From positions 32,288 through 96,287 of the forward strand of contig DATCTK010000012.1 in the NCBI GenBank assembly GCA_036567985.1: 64,000 bases of DNA, written 5' to 3'. The notes beneath the pieces are model-generated. The model ran no database searches. It was not told where the DNA came from and worked only from the letters and a program-made list of their open reading frames with translations. The stretch is from SZUA-229 sp036567985. GTDB lineage: Bacteria > Pseudomonadota > Gammaproteobacteria > SZUA-229. Made by a program: the position numbers and the translations under genes. Positions 33,917 to 43,491 of this stretch are shown piece by piece; the first letter of the stretch is position 1; each line of letters starts with the position of its first letter.

Positions 33917-34477
33917 TTAATGTGAATCCAGCTTGCTCAGTTCATTCAGTATCGCCACCACCAGCGACTCACCCTGCGGGCCGATTTTGTCACACAGCCT
34001 GTCTACATCACGCTCCCCATCCACCATGGGTTTTATCAGGGTGCTGAAGCGCGCCAGGTCACCCTGGGTGTTGGACATGGCTTCTGCCATTTGACCGAGC
34101 ATGCTCAGTGCATTGCTATCGCCCTTGCTGGCGCCACTGATCAGCTGTGCCAGCATCGGTGCCGCCAGTGTGGGGTCTGCCTCCTGGTTTGGATCGGGCA
34201 GGGTGGATGGGTCCTGAATGCCGCGCAGTATGGCATCGACAATCACCTGGTCTTCCTCATCCAGACCTTTCAGAATACTGCTGTCCCGCTGCCCCTTGAG
34301 TACCTTGCGAATCGCCGCCACCAGATTACCCCAGCCATTTTCTTCCGAGGCTTTTAATACCTGTTCAAGTCCGGGGCGCAAAGAGGTATCACTGATCGAG
34401 TTCACCACATTGACAATCAGCGGTGCATGAAATGTGGTGATTTGTTGTTTCTTTTCTGCAGCAATATTCATAAGCAT
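33917..34477 (-). CDS. Hypothetical protein downstream of valS
   Basis: I do not recognise the family. The 186-residue product is soluble and rich in helices. It resembles a repeat scaffold: PLIVNVVNSISDTSLRPGLEQVLKASEENGWGNLVAAIRKVLKG and ILKGLDEEDQVIVDAILRGIQDP in the N-terminal half, and MLAQLISGASKGDSNALSMLGQMAEAM and LVVAILNELSKL near the end. No signal peptide, membrane helix or metal motif is visible. It starts 23 bp after the valS stop on the same strand and is probably cotranscribed with valS. Confidence 0.78.
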   Translation of the reverse strand: MLMNIAAEKKQQITTFHAPLIVNVVNSISDTSLRPGLEQVLKASEENGWGNLVAAIRKVLKGQRDSSILKGLDEEDQVIVDAILRGIQDPSTLPDPNQEADPTLAAPMLAQLISGASKGDSNALSMLGQMAEAMSNTQGDLARFSTLIKPMVDGERDVDRLCDKIGPQGESLVVAILNELSKLDSH

Positions 34478-34500
34478 CTCGTTCCAGGGTTCTGTGCGGA

Positions 34501-37272
34501 TTACAGCGCGGCAATTTTTTCCAGCTGCTGTTTCAGGTTGCTCAGCGCGGATGCCATCTCGGCGGCGCGCTCACGTTCCTTGTTTACCACAGCCTCGGGT
34601 GCCTTATCAACAAAGCCGGGGTTATCGAGTTTGCTGCTGGTTTTTTCCAGGTTGCTTTGCAGTTTGCTGATTTCCTTGTTAAGGCGCGCCATTTCGGCAT
34701 CCTTGTCAATCAGCCCCGCCAGCGGAATCAGAACTTTCATTTCACCCACCAGTGCGGTGGAAGATTCCGGTGCATTATCGCTGTTGCTGATAAAGTCTAC
34801 TGATTGCAGCTTGGCCAGGCTGAAAATAAACGCCTCGTTATTCTGGTAGCGCTGCCTGTCATCATCGCTGGCATTCTGCAGAATCACCGGCAGTGCCTTG
34901 CCCGGTGCAATGTCACTTTCCGAACGAATGCGGCGCACGCCCATTACAAACTGCTTTAGCCATTCCAGTTCTTCTTCCGCAGCGGCGTCTATCAGTGTTT
35001 CGTCTGCCTCAGGGTAGGCCTGCAGCATAATGGTTTCATTTTCGATGCCCGCCAGCGGTGCGACACGTTGCCACAGTTCTTCGGTGATAAACGGCATTAA
35101 CGGATGATTCAGGCGCAGAATGCTTTCCAGTACCTGAACCAGCGTCTGGCGCGCACCGCGTTTCTGCTCTGCAGTGAAATGATCTTTCATCAGCACCGGT
35201 TTGCAGAGTTCCAGGTACCAGTCGCAGTAATCGTCCCAGACAAAGGCATAGAGTTCCTGCGCTGCCAGGTCAAAACGGTAGGCATTGAAGTGGCGATGCA
35301 CATCGGCAATTACCCGCTGCAGGCGCGAGCGAATCCAGCGATCCGCCAGTGAATAGCTGCAGTCGGCATTATCAATACCGGTGTCCTGATCTTCGGTGTT
35401 CATCAGCACATAGCGGGTGGCATTCCAGATTTTATTGCAGAAGTTACGGTTGCCGGCAATGCGGTCCGGTGACAGCACCACGTCGCGGCCGCTGGTGGCC
35501 TGCGAGGCAAAGGTAAAACGCAGCGCATCGGTGCCCAGCGCGGGAATGCCGTCGGGGAACTGTTTGCGCGTGGCTTTTTCGATTTTTGCTGCCATCTGCG
35601 GCTGCATCAAACCGCTGGTGCGTTTGGCCACCAGTGATTCCAGGTCGATGCCGTCAATAATATCAATCGGGTCGAGTACATTGCCCTTGGACTTGGACAT
35701 TTTCTGCCCATCTGCATCGCGTACCAGACCGTGGATATAGATTTCCTTAAACGGCACCTGATCCATAAACTTCAGGCCGAACATAATCATTCGCGCCACC
35801 CAGAAGAAAATAATGTCAAAGCCGGTGACCAGTACACTGGTCGGGTAGAACTGTTGTAAACGCCCGGTTTTTTCCGGCCAGCCCAGGGTGGAAAATGGCC
35901 AGAGTGCTGAGGAGAACCAGGTGTCGAGTACGTCTTCGTCCTGGGTCAGTTGCAGCGAGTCATCCAGCTGGTACTTTTTGCGTGCCTCGGCTTCATTGTC
36001 CGCCACATAGATATTGCCGTCATTGTCATACCAGGCGGGGATGCGGTGGCCCCACCAGATCTGCCGCGAAATGCACCAGTCCTGGATATTGTTCATCCAC
36101 TCGAAATAGGTTTTGTCCCAGTTTTCCGGTACAAATTTAATATCACCGTTCTTTACCGCATCGATCGCGGGCTGGGCCAGGGGCGCGATTTTTACATACC
36201 ACTGATCGGTGAGGTAGGGTTCCACCACCGAGCCGGAGCGATCACCGCGTGGCACCATCAGCTTGTGGTCTTTAACGTCAGCCAGCAGGCCCAGTTCTTT
36301 TAAATCGTGCACGATCATGTCGCGGGCTTCGTAGCGGTCCTTGCCCCGGTATTTTTCCGGCGCCTGGTCATTGATGCAGGCATCCACGGTGAGGATATTG
36401 TACATCGGCAGGTCGTGGCGCTTGCCCATTTCATAGTCGTTGAAATCGTGGGCCGGGGTGATCTTGACGCAGCCGGTACCGAATTCCATATCCACGTAGT
36501 CATCGGCGATAATCGGAATTTCACGGCCCACCAGGGGCAGGGTGATGGTCTTGCCGATCATGTCCTGGTAGCGCTCATCGTCCGGGTGTACCGCCACCGC
36601 CGAGTCCCCCAGCATGGTTTCCGGGCGGGTGGTGGCCACCACCAGCTGGCCCGAACCATCAGTGAGCGGGTAGCTGAAATGCCACAGATGGCCGGATTCT
36701 TCCTCGGAAATAACTTCCAGGTCGGACAGCGCAGTGTGCAGAATCGGATCCCAGTTCACCAGGCGTTTGCCACGGTAAATCAGGCCTTCGTCATACAGAT
36801 GGATAAACACCTTATGCACCGCATCCGACAGGCCTTCGTCCATGGTGAAACGCTCATGTTCCCAGTCCAGTGAGCCACCCATGCGGCGCAGCTGTTGAGT
36901 GATTGAACCACCGGATTGCTGTTTCCAGTCCCAGACCTTTTCAATAAAGGCATCGCGGCCAAGGTCGTGGCGGGATTTGCCATCGGCTGCCAGTTGGCGC
37001 TCCACCACCATCTGTGTGGCAATGCCCGCGTGGTCGGTGCCCGCCTGCCACAGGGTGTTATCCCCCTGCATGCGGTGGTAGCGAATCAGCGCATCCATAA
37101 TGGTGTCCTGGAAGGCATGGCCCATGTGCAGTGTGCCGGTGACATTGGGTGGCGGAATCATAATGCAGTAGTTGGCTGCATCTGGGTTGGTGCCGGGGGC
37201 AAAATAGCCGCGTTCTTCCCAGCTTTGATACCACTTCTGTTCGATTGACTGCGGGTTGTAGGTTGTTTCCAT
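34501..37272 (-). CDS. valS: Valyl-tRNA synthetase
   Basis: ValRS charges tRNA-Val. The 923-residue protein has the class I HIGH motif as HMGH (49-52, in PPNVTGTLHMGHAF) and KMSKS in DGQKMSKSKGN. The editing domain lies between them, and the C-terminal coiled coil (DKDAEMARLNKEISKLQSNLEKTSSKL) contacts the tRNA. In many gammaproteobacteria valS follows pepA and holC directly; here about 6 kb separates them. Confidence 0.98.
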   Translation of the reverse strand: METTYNPQSIEQKWYQSWEERGYFAPGTNPDAANYCIMIPPPNVTGTLHMGHAFQDTIMDALIRYHRMQGDNTLWQAGTDHAGIATQMVVERQLAADGKSRHDLGRDAFIEKVWDWKQQSGGSITQQLRRMGGSLDWEHERFTMDEGLSDAVHKVFIHLYDEGLIYRGKRLVNWDPILHTALSDLEVISEEESGHLWHFSYPLTDGSGQLVVATTRPETMLGDSAVAVHPDDERYQDMIGKTITLPLVGREIPIIADDYVDMEFGTGCVKITPAHDFNDYEMGKRHDLPMYNILTVDACINDQAPEKYRGKDRYEARDMIVHDLKELGLLADVKDHKLMVPRGDRSGSVVEPYLTDQWYVKIAPLAQPAIDAVKNGDIKFVPENWDKTYFEWMNNIQDWCISRQIWWGHRIPAWYDNDGNIYVADNEAEARKKYQLDDSLQLTQDEDVLDTWFSSALWPFSTLGWPEKTGRLQQFYPTSVLVTGFDIIFFWVARMIMFGLKFMDQVPFKEIYIHGLVRDADGQKMSKSKGNVLDPIDIIDGIDLESLVAKRTSGLMQPQMAAKIEKATRKQFPDGIPALGTDALRFTFASQATSGRDVVLSPDRIAGNRNFCNKIWNATRYVLMNTEDQDTGIDNADCSYSLADRWIRSRLQRVIADVHRHFNAYRFDLAAQELYAFVWDDYCDWYLELCKPVLMKDHFTAEQKRGARQTLVQVLESILRLNHPLMPFITEELWQRVAPLAGIENETIMLQAYPEADETLIDAAAEEELEWLKQFVMGVRRIRSESDIAPGKALPVILQNASDDDRQRYQNNEAFIFSLAKLQSVDFISNSDNAPESSTALVGEMKVLIPLAGLIDKDAEMARLNKEISKLQSNLEKTSSKLDNPGFVDKAPEAVVNKERERAAEMASALSNLKQQLEKIAAL

Positions 37273-37390
37273 GGATGTACTGACTTGCTAGCAAAAAGAA
37301 GGCGAATTATAGCCTATGTGGTGCGGCAGTCGTAGGTGGCAGAGGGGCTAATTTGCGGTGATTCTGTGCCGATGGGCAGTCTGTGTGTTT

Positions 37391-37496
37391 GAAAAAGAAA
37401 ACGCAAATGAACGCGAATTAACGCAAATAGACGCGATAGAAAGCCTTATCCAGGTCCGTATTGGCGTTAATTCGCGTTGTTCGCGTTTTCTTTTCA
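37391..37496. repeat. Inverted array of 10-bp ACGCRAAT units, copy 1
   Basis: The left arm is AAAAGAAA followed by ACGCAAATGA, ACGCGAATTA, ACGCAAATAG, ACGCG in exact 10-bp phase. The right arm (about 37465-37496) is its reverse complement with small changes. The arms could pair as a hairpin of about 30 bp. This array, repeat copy E and the phoX terminator fill most of the 428-bp gap between valS and the PhoX-like gene. Confidence 0.85.
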
Positions 37497-37502
37497 GCTT
37501 TT

Positions 37503-37625
37503 GACTAACGACATCTGACCCAGGACTAACGACTGATTACCTGCCTCTCACGAAATACCGTACATCCTGTACATCTTTGCTCCCGGCATCCCTGCCTCCC
37601 GCAAAATACCATGCATCCAGCATAT
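37503..37625 (-). repeat. Terminator-linked repeat, copy E (two cores), with GAC heptamers
   Basis: Read on the minus strand after the phoX terminator, the first core is ATGCTGGATGCATGGTAT, then GGGAGGCAGGGATGCCGG. The second is ATGTACAGGATGTACGGTAT, then TTCGTGAGAGGCAGG. The stems ATGC/GCAT and GTAC/GTAC differ but keep pairing. Plus-strand heptamers at 37503-37537 are GACTAAC, GACATCT, GACCCAG, GACTAAC, GACTGAT. Confidence 0.85.
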
Positions 37626-37655
37626 AAAAAAAGCCACGCTCTAAGAGCGTGGCTT
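37625..37655 (-). terminator. Rho-independent terminator of the PhoX-like gene
   Basis: The stem AAGCCACGCTCT / AGAGCGTGGCTT is followed on the minus strand by seven T residues. It is about 45 bp past the stop. Confidence 0.93.
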
Positions 37656-37700
37656 CGGCCTTGCGGCAATCATCCCTGTGATAATCATTCCTGAGACGGA

Positions 37701-39113
37701 TTATCTGTCCCAGCGATTTTCATGGCGCTTGTCGTGCTTGTCTTCCTTGTTGTAACGCTTGTGTGAGCGCTTGTCCTTGCTGATCGCCCAGGTGCCATCT
37801 CCATCAGGTGCAGCTGAATGCTGGATATTGACATACAATGTGTGGGGGTCAGTTGGGCTGAAGTAAATGCCGGTACCCTCGGCACCTGGATCAGTCAGTG
37901 AAGCAAACAGCTTGACCTTCTCAGAGGCGCCAAACTGGTTAACCTTTGCAGTTGATGCAAACCAGATGTCGGACGGCTTGTTGTCTTCAATCATGATCAG
38001 GTCGCCATTGGGGGCTTCTGCCAGATTGTCCACACTGTCAAAACCAGTCTGGTGATTGGCATCTCCTGGCTTGCCGATTTCTACCGGTGCATTCACGCCT
38101 GGCTTAATAAAGTCTGTGACCTGCATGGTGTTCATATTCAGCGCAATCACACGGCCTTCGTAAAGTTCGCTCTTGAACTCCAGCTCGCCAAAGTTGCTCT
38201 GTGCCGGATTGGTTTCCGTAGCCACATCACGTGGACCTTCGGTGATCGCGACATACAGCGTGTCACCGATGATTTCCAGGTCTTCAGGGCGCTGGTAGCT
38301 CTGTGCGCCGTATTCAGTGCCGGAGGTGCGGGCATTCAGCGGATCAATCGGACCAACCCACTCAGCCTGGCCAAGGCCATCTGCGTCGTTTACTTTAAGA
38401 GCATAGAGCTCACCAGATGACAGGTCACCAAAACGGTTAGGCACGAATTTGTAGACGCCACCGCCGCAGGGTACAACGTTTTCACAGCCAGAGGAGCGAC
38501 CGCGGTGCTCATCCACCATATATACATTGCCATCCGCATCCAGGTCGATGCCTTCATGCGCCAGACGACCCATTTGTGGGCGGTCGATAACTTCAGCCGC
38601 CGACATCATGTCGTCGTTCAGCACCAGCTCGAACATACGGCCACCAGTGGTTTCTTCGGCAAATAACACAGTGCCCCATGGGGTCCAGCGAATGCCGTCC
38701 AGTGCCGTGTAACCATCTTCACCACCCAGTTGCGCCAGTACGCGGGTTTCGCCTGTGTGCAGGTCAACCACGGATACGGTGCCACCAATGGCATCGACTA
38801 CGCTGTCACGACCCAGACGAACTTCGTGGGTACGGTACATAAAACGACCCGCCTGTGGGCCGGTTTCGTTGACGACATTCATGTCATGCCAGTCGGCACG
38901 GCCATCGGGGTAGATATTTAAATCGGTTTCGTCAGACACAACCTGCTGGTTGAAGCCTTCAGGCAGTTTCCAGGGCGTAGTGGCGTCCCAGTCAGCAGCA
39001 TTGGCGGATTCGTCCAGTGACTTGAAGTTAAACGAGTGATAACCCGTTGCATGGCTGGCAGCTGTTGCTGCACAACCGGCCACGATAGCCGCAAACAGTA
39101 TAGATTTTTTCAT
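37701..39113 (-). CDS. PhoX-like (DUF839) exported phosphatase family protein
   Basis: The 470-residue precursor has a Sec signal (cleavage near SHATGYHS). Repeats of a beta-propeller follow, with blades such as DGYTALDGIRWTPWGTVLFAEE, LAHEGIDLDADGNVYMVDEHRG and QRPEDLEIIGDTLYVAITEG. The acidic and glutamate residues in these turns fit the Ca/Fe site of PhoX-type proteins. PhoX enzymes are Tat-exported phosphatases; here no twin arginine is seen, so the export route may differ. A Lys/His/Arg-rich tail (last 25 residues) is unusual. Whether it is an active alkaline phosphatase is unproven. Confidence 0.82.
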   Translation of the reverse strand: MKKSILFAAIVAGCAATAASHATGYHSFNFKSLDESANAADWDATTPWKLPEGFNQQVVSDETDLNIYPDGRADWHDMNVVNETGPQAGRFMYRTHEVRLGRDSVVDAIGGTVSVVDLHTGETRVLAQLGGEDGYTALDGIRWTPWGTVLFAEETTGGRMFELVLNDDMMSAAEVIDRPQMGRLAHEGIDLDADGNVYMVDEHRGRSSGCENVVPCGGGVYKFVPNRFGDLSSGELYALKVNDADGLGQAEWVGPIDPLNARTSGTEYGAQSYQRPEDLEIIGDTLYVAITEGPRDVATETNPAQSNFGELEFKSELYEGRVIALNMNTMQVTDFIKPGVNAPVEIGKPGDANHQTGFDSVDNLAEAPNGDLIMIEDNKPSDIWFASTAKVNQFGASEKVKLFASLTDPGAEGTGIYFSPTDPHTLYVNIQHSAAPDGDGTWAISKDKRSHKRYNKEDKHDKRHENRWDR

Positions 39114-39293
39114 ATGACGCTCCAGTTACAATAGGAAAGAGTTAAGCCTTACGGGCAGGGTGTATATTGAGAGGGGGTCGTGACAAAGCTGTGAATCAAC
39201 TGTGAAATAATCGTTAAATCAGGCTTGCTGAATTAAGTTGTTGATAGTGGGCTGGCCCAGCTGTGTTGTCAGTCGAATGTGCTAGAATGAAAA

Positions 39294-40796
39294 ATGACAT
39301 ATAAGTTGAAGAATATGCCTGATCATCGCCCCACTTCGATTAAACAGTTTTCATTTAAATATGCCACGATAATGTTTGTGGTTATCTTTGTGGTTGCGCT
39401 ACTGCACTACATGGCATATGGCCATCACATCAGTCAGCTGCGTGCCGAGGAGCATGCCCGAACGCTGCAGCATGTGGCCAATGACATAGGGCGCACGCTG
39501 GATTTTTACCAGACACTGGCGGATAAGATGGCGGCTCAGCCGGCAATCATCGATCTGTTGCAGTTTTCCCACAGGGAAAAAGTCCAGCAGTGGGCGAATA
39601 GGATGCAAAGCCTGATGCCGGAGAGTATCGGCTTTATGCTGTTTGATATGAATGGCAGGGTGCTGGGGGTGGAAAGTGAGCTGCGCCTGAGTGAACAGTG
39701 CCTGCTGGATGTACAGAGGCGTTTTAATAATCAGCCCACCGGTCATCCACCAGTACACTACCGAATTGAAAAACTGGCTCATTACGACATTGTTTCTCCG
39801 GTATTGCTGGACGGTGAAAAAATCGGCCTGTTGTTTGTCAGCTTCAGCCTGCAAACCATAAAGAATCTATTGAACGAATTTGCCATGGATAATCACCGGT
39901 ATCGTGTGACTACATCCGAAGGTTACGATGTTGCATTTAACGGACAGATTGATAGTGGGCGCGGCTTGCAGGTCTACAGTCAGCCTGTTGAAAATAGCGA
40001 CTGGACTATTGAGCTGGCCGTAATTAATGCCGATAACCGTGGCCTGCTCACCAGTGTATTTGTAACCGGGCTGCTGACTTTTACACTGATCAGCCTGGTT
40101 CTGTATTTTTCAATGAAACGTATATCACGGGTGGTTATTTCAGATTTTGAAATCCTCAGCCGGATTATGAAAAATATCCGTGAAGGTGAATTTGACCCGG
40201 ATAAGGTCAGAAATGTGTCATTAAAGGAAGCGCGTAATGTGCTCGGTTTTATAAAAAATACCGCACGTGAGCTGAACAGCTATCAGCAGAAGCTCAAACA
40301 TGAAGGCGGTACCGATGAGTTAACCGGGCTGGCTAATCGGCGTATTTTAAATGCCGAAATCGAACATTATATTGAAAACAGTCGGCAGTTTAACAATAAA
40401 TACCTGGTGATTCTTGATCTGGACTATTTCAAACAGATTAATGACAGCTATGGTCATGATGTGGGTGATCATGTGCTGAAGCTTTTGTCTGAAATTCTGA
40501 TGAAACATGCCCGTAAGGGAGATGTGTGTGCCCGTTCAGGTGGGGATGAATTTATTTTACTGCTGGATGATTATACGGCTGATCAGGTCAATGCCTGGTA
40601 CAAGCGCATCAGTAACGATATGTTGCGCGAAGTATTACGTTTTAATACGGAAAATGAACTGGATATAAGGTTTGGTGTTAGTGCCGGGGTGACGCCGATA
40701 AGAGGTGATGACAACAAAAGCACGGTATTAAAAAGAGCGGATGAGGCGCTGTACAGGGTTAAGGCGCAGGGCAGAGGTTCAATCGAGTTTGTGTAG
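39294..40796 (+). CDS. Membrane diguanylate cyclase (GGDEF) with extracellular sensor region
   Basis: This enzyme makes cyclic di-GMP from two GTP. The 500-residue protein has a membrane helix at about 23-43, a periplasmic sensor region to about 250 (double-Cache-like) and a second helix near 256-278. A linker and a GGDEF domain follow. The active motif SGGDEF is intact (416-420). An RxxD product-inhibition site (R407-D410) sits five residues before it, so feedback control is expected. ATG 39294 or ATG 39315 could start it. It sits in the segment that splits the pepA-holC and valS genes. Confidence 0.93.
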   Translation: MTYKLKNMPDHRPTSIKQFSFKYATIMFVVIFVVALLHYMAYGHHISQLRAEEHARTLQHVANDIGRTLDFYQTLADKMAAQPAIIDLLQFSHREKVQQWANRMQSLMPESIGFMLFDMNGRVLGVESELRLSEQCLLDVQRRFNNQPTGHPPVHYRIEKLAHYDIVSPVLLDGEKIGLLFVSFSLQTIKNLLNEFAMDNHRYRVTTSEGYDVAFNGQIDSGRGLQVYSQPVENSDWTIELAVINADNRGLLTSVFVTGLLTFTLISLVLYFSMKRISRVVISDFEILSRIMKNIREGEFDPDKVRNVSLKEARNVLGFIKNTARELNSYQQKLKHEGGTDELTGLANRRILNAEIEHYIENSRQFNNKYLVILDLDYFKQINDSYGHDVGDHVLKLLSEILMKHARKGDVCARSGGDEFILLLDDYTADQVNAWYKRISNDMLREVLRFNTENELDIRFGVSAGVTPIRGDDNKSTVLKRADEALYRVKAQGRGSIEFV

Positions 40797-40853
40797 GCTG
40801 GATCAGTCAAAGTGGATCTGGCTGTTATGCGTACTGACTGCAGGTGGGGTTAT

Positions 40854-40978
40854 TAAAAAGAAAACGCACTAAAGTGCTGGAGCACAGGAGTGCGGAATAA
40901 ATAAACGCAATTAGAATCATATGCAGCTTTGTGTGTATTCGCGGTTTTCGTGTTGTTGCCGTTTACCTTTTGATAGCG
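40854..40978. repeat. Degenerate 10-bp unit array, copy 2
   Basis: AAAAAGAAAACGCACTAAAG opens one side, AATAAATAAACGCAATTAG lies in the middle, and GTGTATTCGCGGTTTTCGTG closes the other side. The units are eroded but match copies 1 and 3-5. The rest of this 278-bp gap shows nothing else. Confidence 0.6.
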
Positions 40979-41074
40979 GGTTTGTTTACAGTAGAAAAGA
41001 CATGCGCAGCTGTGTCTTTTCAAAAGTAGATTGGCCTGCCATAGCACGCTGTATAACGCAATGATGCAGGCAGG

Positions 41075-43111
41075 CTAGAAGCTGTAAGTGTATTGCAGGT
41101 AACTGGTAAAGCCTGCACCACCGGGAATGGCGGTGACCTTGCGCCGTACCGGTTCCGGGTAGCGGTAGTCTTCGTCGGTGACATTATTCAGAATCAGCCG
41201 AACTTCATGTGCTTTCTGCCGATAGGTGGCAGCCAGATTAACCAGTGTGTAGGCATCAATACTGGCGCGTTCGCCAGTATCAAGCAAGGTGTCTTTCTTG
41301 CCAATGTGTTGCGCGGTTAAACTCATATTCAGTTGTTTGCTGGCGTAGTAGGTCAGAATTGCGTTGGCACTTTCATTGGCAATAAAGGGCGCTTCGTCTT
41401 CATCCAGTGAGTTGTCCTTGCCACCCAGATAGGCTGCATTGAGTATCAGCTCGTAGTCCTGTAGGAACATGGTTTTCCACTCCGCTTCAACGCCGTGCAT
41501 GGTTTTGCCATCGCCATTTATATAGATGGTTTCGTTGCTGTTGGGCAGGGGTGATCTTAAAATTTCATTTTCCAGTTCCAGGTTGTACAGGGTGAGTTGC
41601 AGCTGATTGTTAGGGTTGATCTGTGACTCTATCCCTGCTTCATAGGTTTTGATGGTTTCCCGTTGCAGGTTCTCATCACCCTGCAGTACATTCGTCAGTG
41701 CGACATATTTTTCAATAAACATCGGTGTGCGGAAGGCTTCACTGTATAGTAGTTTGGCATAGGTGCCGGGGAAAATCTGACGGGTGATGCCCAGTCGAGG
41801 CATCAGCCCGCTGCCGCCGGATTCGGAATTGCTCTCGCCACGGGCGCCGGCGATCAGAATCGTGTCGCTGTCAGGTTGATATTTAACCTGCGCATAAATC
41901 GCCACGGTTTGCGTGTCATGTTCGTCTGCAATGGCTGGCTGGTTTAAAGAGTCGTCTGCATCATAGCGAAACAGCAACGGCTCCGAGGTCTGTTCTTCAT
42001 AGGTCGCGCCAACAATATAATTCAGCTGGTCATTGATATGTTCTTTATATTGCACTTCCATGCTGTAGCGTTGCACGGTGCTATATACCGTGGATGCGGT
42101 GTCTGATTGACCCGACGGATTAGTTGCGGTGCACTGGCTGGGCGGAATGTTCAGGGCGCTGCACTCTGCCGGATCAGCCGGGAAAGGAAAGGCATCCACA
42201 TGGATGTCCTTGTCACTGATATCGTAACGTAGCCAGAAATTGAGTTCTGACCGCTCAAAGGAAAGGGTTTTATTTGCGTCCAGGTAACCTACATAGGTTT
42301 CGAAGTTGCCATTCTGCCACACCCAGGGATTAATGCCGTACAGTGCCTTTTCTCGATCAAAAAAAGCCGCATTGATGCGCCAGTCATCGCCGTAGCTGTC
42401 AATAAACACATTGTTCAGGTCATAGTGGTAATCCATATCCACATCATTACCAAATTCATCCTGGGTACCGTCATAGCGGTAACCATCATCCCGCTGCACA
42501 CTGGCCGCCATGCTCAGGCCATCACGGTGATGCACAATACTGCCATAGCGATGGGAATGACTGCCGGCACGAAACGACAGCAGACTGTCATGCTCTGCGC
42601 CCTGTTTGGTAATGATATTGATTACGCCGTTGGTGGCATTGGTGCCATAGAGTACCGAGGCAGGGCTGCGCACCACTTCCAGGCGCTCGACGATTTCGAT
42701 GGGAATATAATCCAGCAGGGTGGAGCCAAACAGACTTTCATAGGATGGGTGGCCATTAATCAGGTACAGGGACTTATTATTAAAAATACCTGGGGTGATG
42801 CCGCGAAAGGTCTGTGTGGTCTGGCCGAGATAACTTTCGTTTTTAACAATGCCGGGCAGCAGGCTGATGGCATCGTGCAGATTGATAATGCCCCATTGTT
42901 TGAGCTGTTGTGCGGTGATCACCGAAATGGTGGCGGGTGACTGCGCCGCGGTTTCGTTTTCCTGGGAGGCGGTATAGATTTCCACCTGCATCAGCTCTTC
43001 AAGTGATAGCGAGAACAGGTCTTCAGGGGCAGCTTCAGCTGCGTAAGCCGTTGAGGGCAGGCAAAGCGACGAGATTATTATAGCTATCTTTCGAAGGCTG
43101 GTACCGTTCAT
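41075..43111 (-). CDS. TonB-dependent outer-membrane receptor
   Basis: The 678-residue precursor has a signal peptide (cleavage near AYAAEAAPED). A plug domain follows with the usual sequence elements (PATISVITAQQLKQWGIINLHDAISLLPGIV, then YLINGHPSYESLFG and VVRSPASVLYGTNATNGVINIITK). A 22-strand barrel ends in YTYSF, a correct terminal aromatic. Vitamin B12, haem, siderophore and metal substrates are possible; BtuB/CirA-like plug features are present but not diagnostic. A MITE-like element starts 43 bp upstream. Confidence 0.92.
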   Translation of the reverse strand: MNGTSLRKIAIIISSLCLPSTAYAAEAAPEDLFSLSLEELMQVEIYTASQENETAAQSPATISVITAQQLKQWGIINLHDAISLLPGIVKNESYLGQTTQTFRGITPGIFNNKSLYLINGHPSYESLFGSTLLDYIPIEIVERLEVVRSPASVLYGTNATNGVINIITKQGAEHDSLLSFRAGSHSHRYGSIVHHRDGLSMAASVQRDDGYRYDGTQDEFGNDVDMDYHYDLNNVFIDSYGDDWRINAAFFDREKALYGINPWVWQNGNFETYVGYLDANKTLSFERSELNFWLRYDISDKDIHVDAFPFPADPAECSALNIPPSQCTATNPSGQSDTASTVYSTVQRYSMEVQYKEHINDQLNYIVGATYEEQTSEPLLFRYDADDSLNQPAIADEHDTQTVAIYAQVKYQPDSDTILIAGARGESNSESGGSGLMPRLGITRQIFPGTYAKLLYSEAFRTPMFIEKYVALTNVLQGDENLQRETIKTYEAGIESQINPNNQLQLTLYNLELENEILRSPLPNSNETIYINGDGKTMHGVEAEWKTMFLQDYELILNAAYLGGKDNSLDEDEAPFIANESANAILTYYASKQLNMSLTAQHIGKKDTLLDTGERASIDAYTLVNLAATYRQKAHEVRLILNNVTDEDYRYPEPVRRKVTAIPGGAGFTSYLQYTYSF

Positions 43112-43154
43112 AGACTCCGCTCGGGGCGTTTACATATTTACAGGGTCATTTTTA

Positions 43155-43418
43155 GGGTGCCTCTGAACAATGCTGATATGTCTCTGCGAGACCTGAAGCG
43201 TGCAGCTACAAGGCGTGCTTCGCAGTGAATGGCCCGGTCCTTTACAAGAAGCACAACACGGTAGATGTGCGCTTCAGGACTCGCCCTTCGGGGCTTGCAG
43301 GTGTGCCCGCACTCTGTGTTAGCGTTTTTCACCAGGCTTCAGCATGCTTTCAAAACGCTGCCTTGATTGCGAACACACCTGTAAGCCAGAGATATGTCAT
43401 CATTGTTCAGAGGTACCC
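43155..43418. mobile_element. MITE-like element with about 30-bp terminal inverted repeats
   Basis: The left end GGGTGCCTCTGAACAATG and the right end CATTGTTCAGAGGTACCC are inverted copies with one mismatch in 18 bp; the pairing continues with a few changes to about 32 bp. TA flanks the element on both sides (43153-43154 and 43419-43420), which fits a TA target duplication. Inside is a second nested inverted pair (CCTGAAGCG... / ...CGCTTCAGG) and AGCGTTTT/AAAACGCT. It is 264 bp with no coding frame, and no transposase is in the window. Confidence 0.75.
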
Positions 43419-43491
43419 TATAACCATTATAGACGATGATTTGTAATATGCAGGGTGCCTGGCCCTGAACGGGTGAGGTGTCTGTCAGTGG

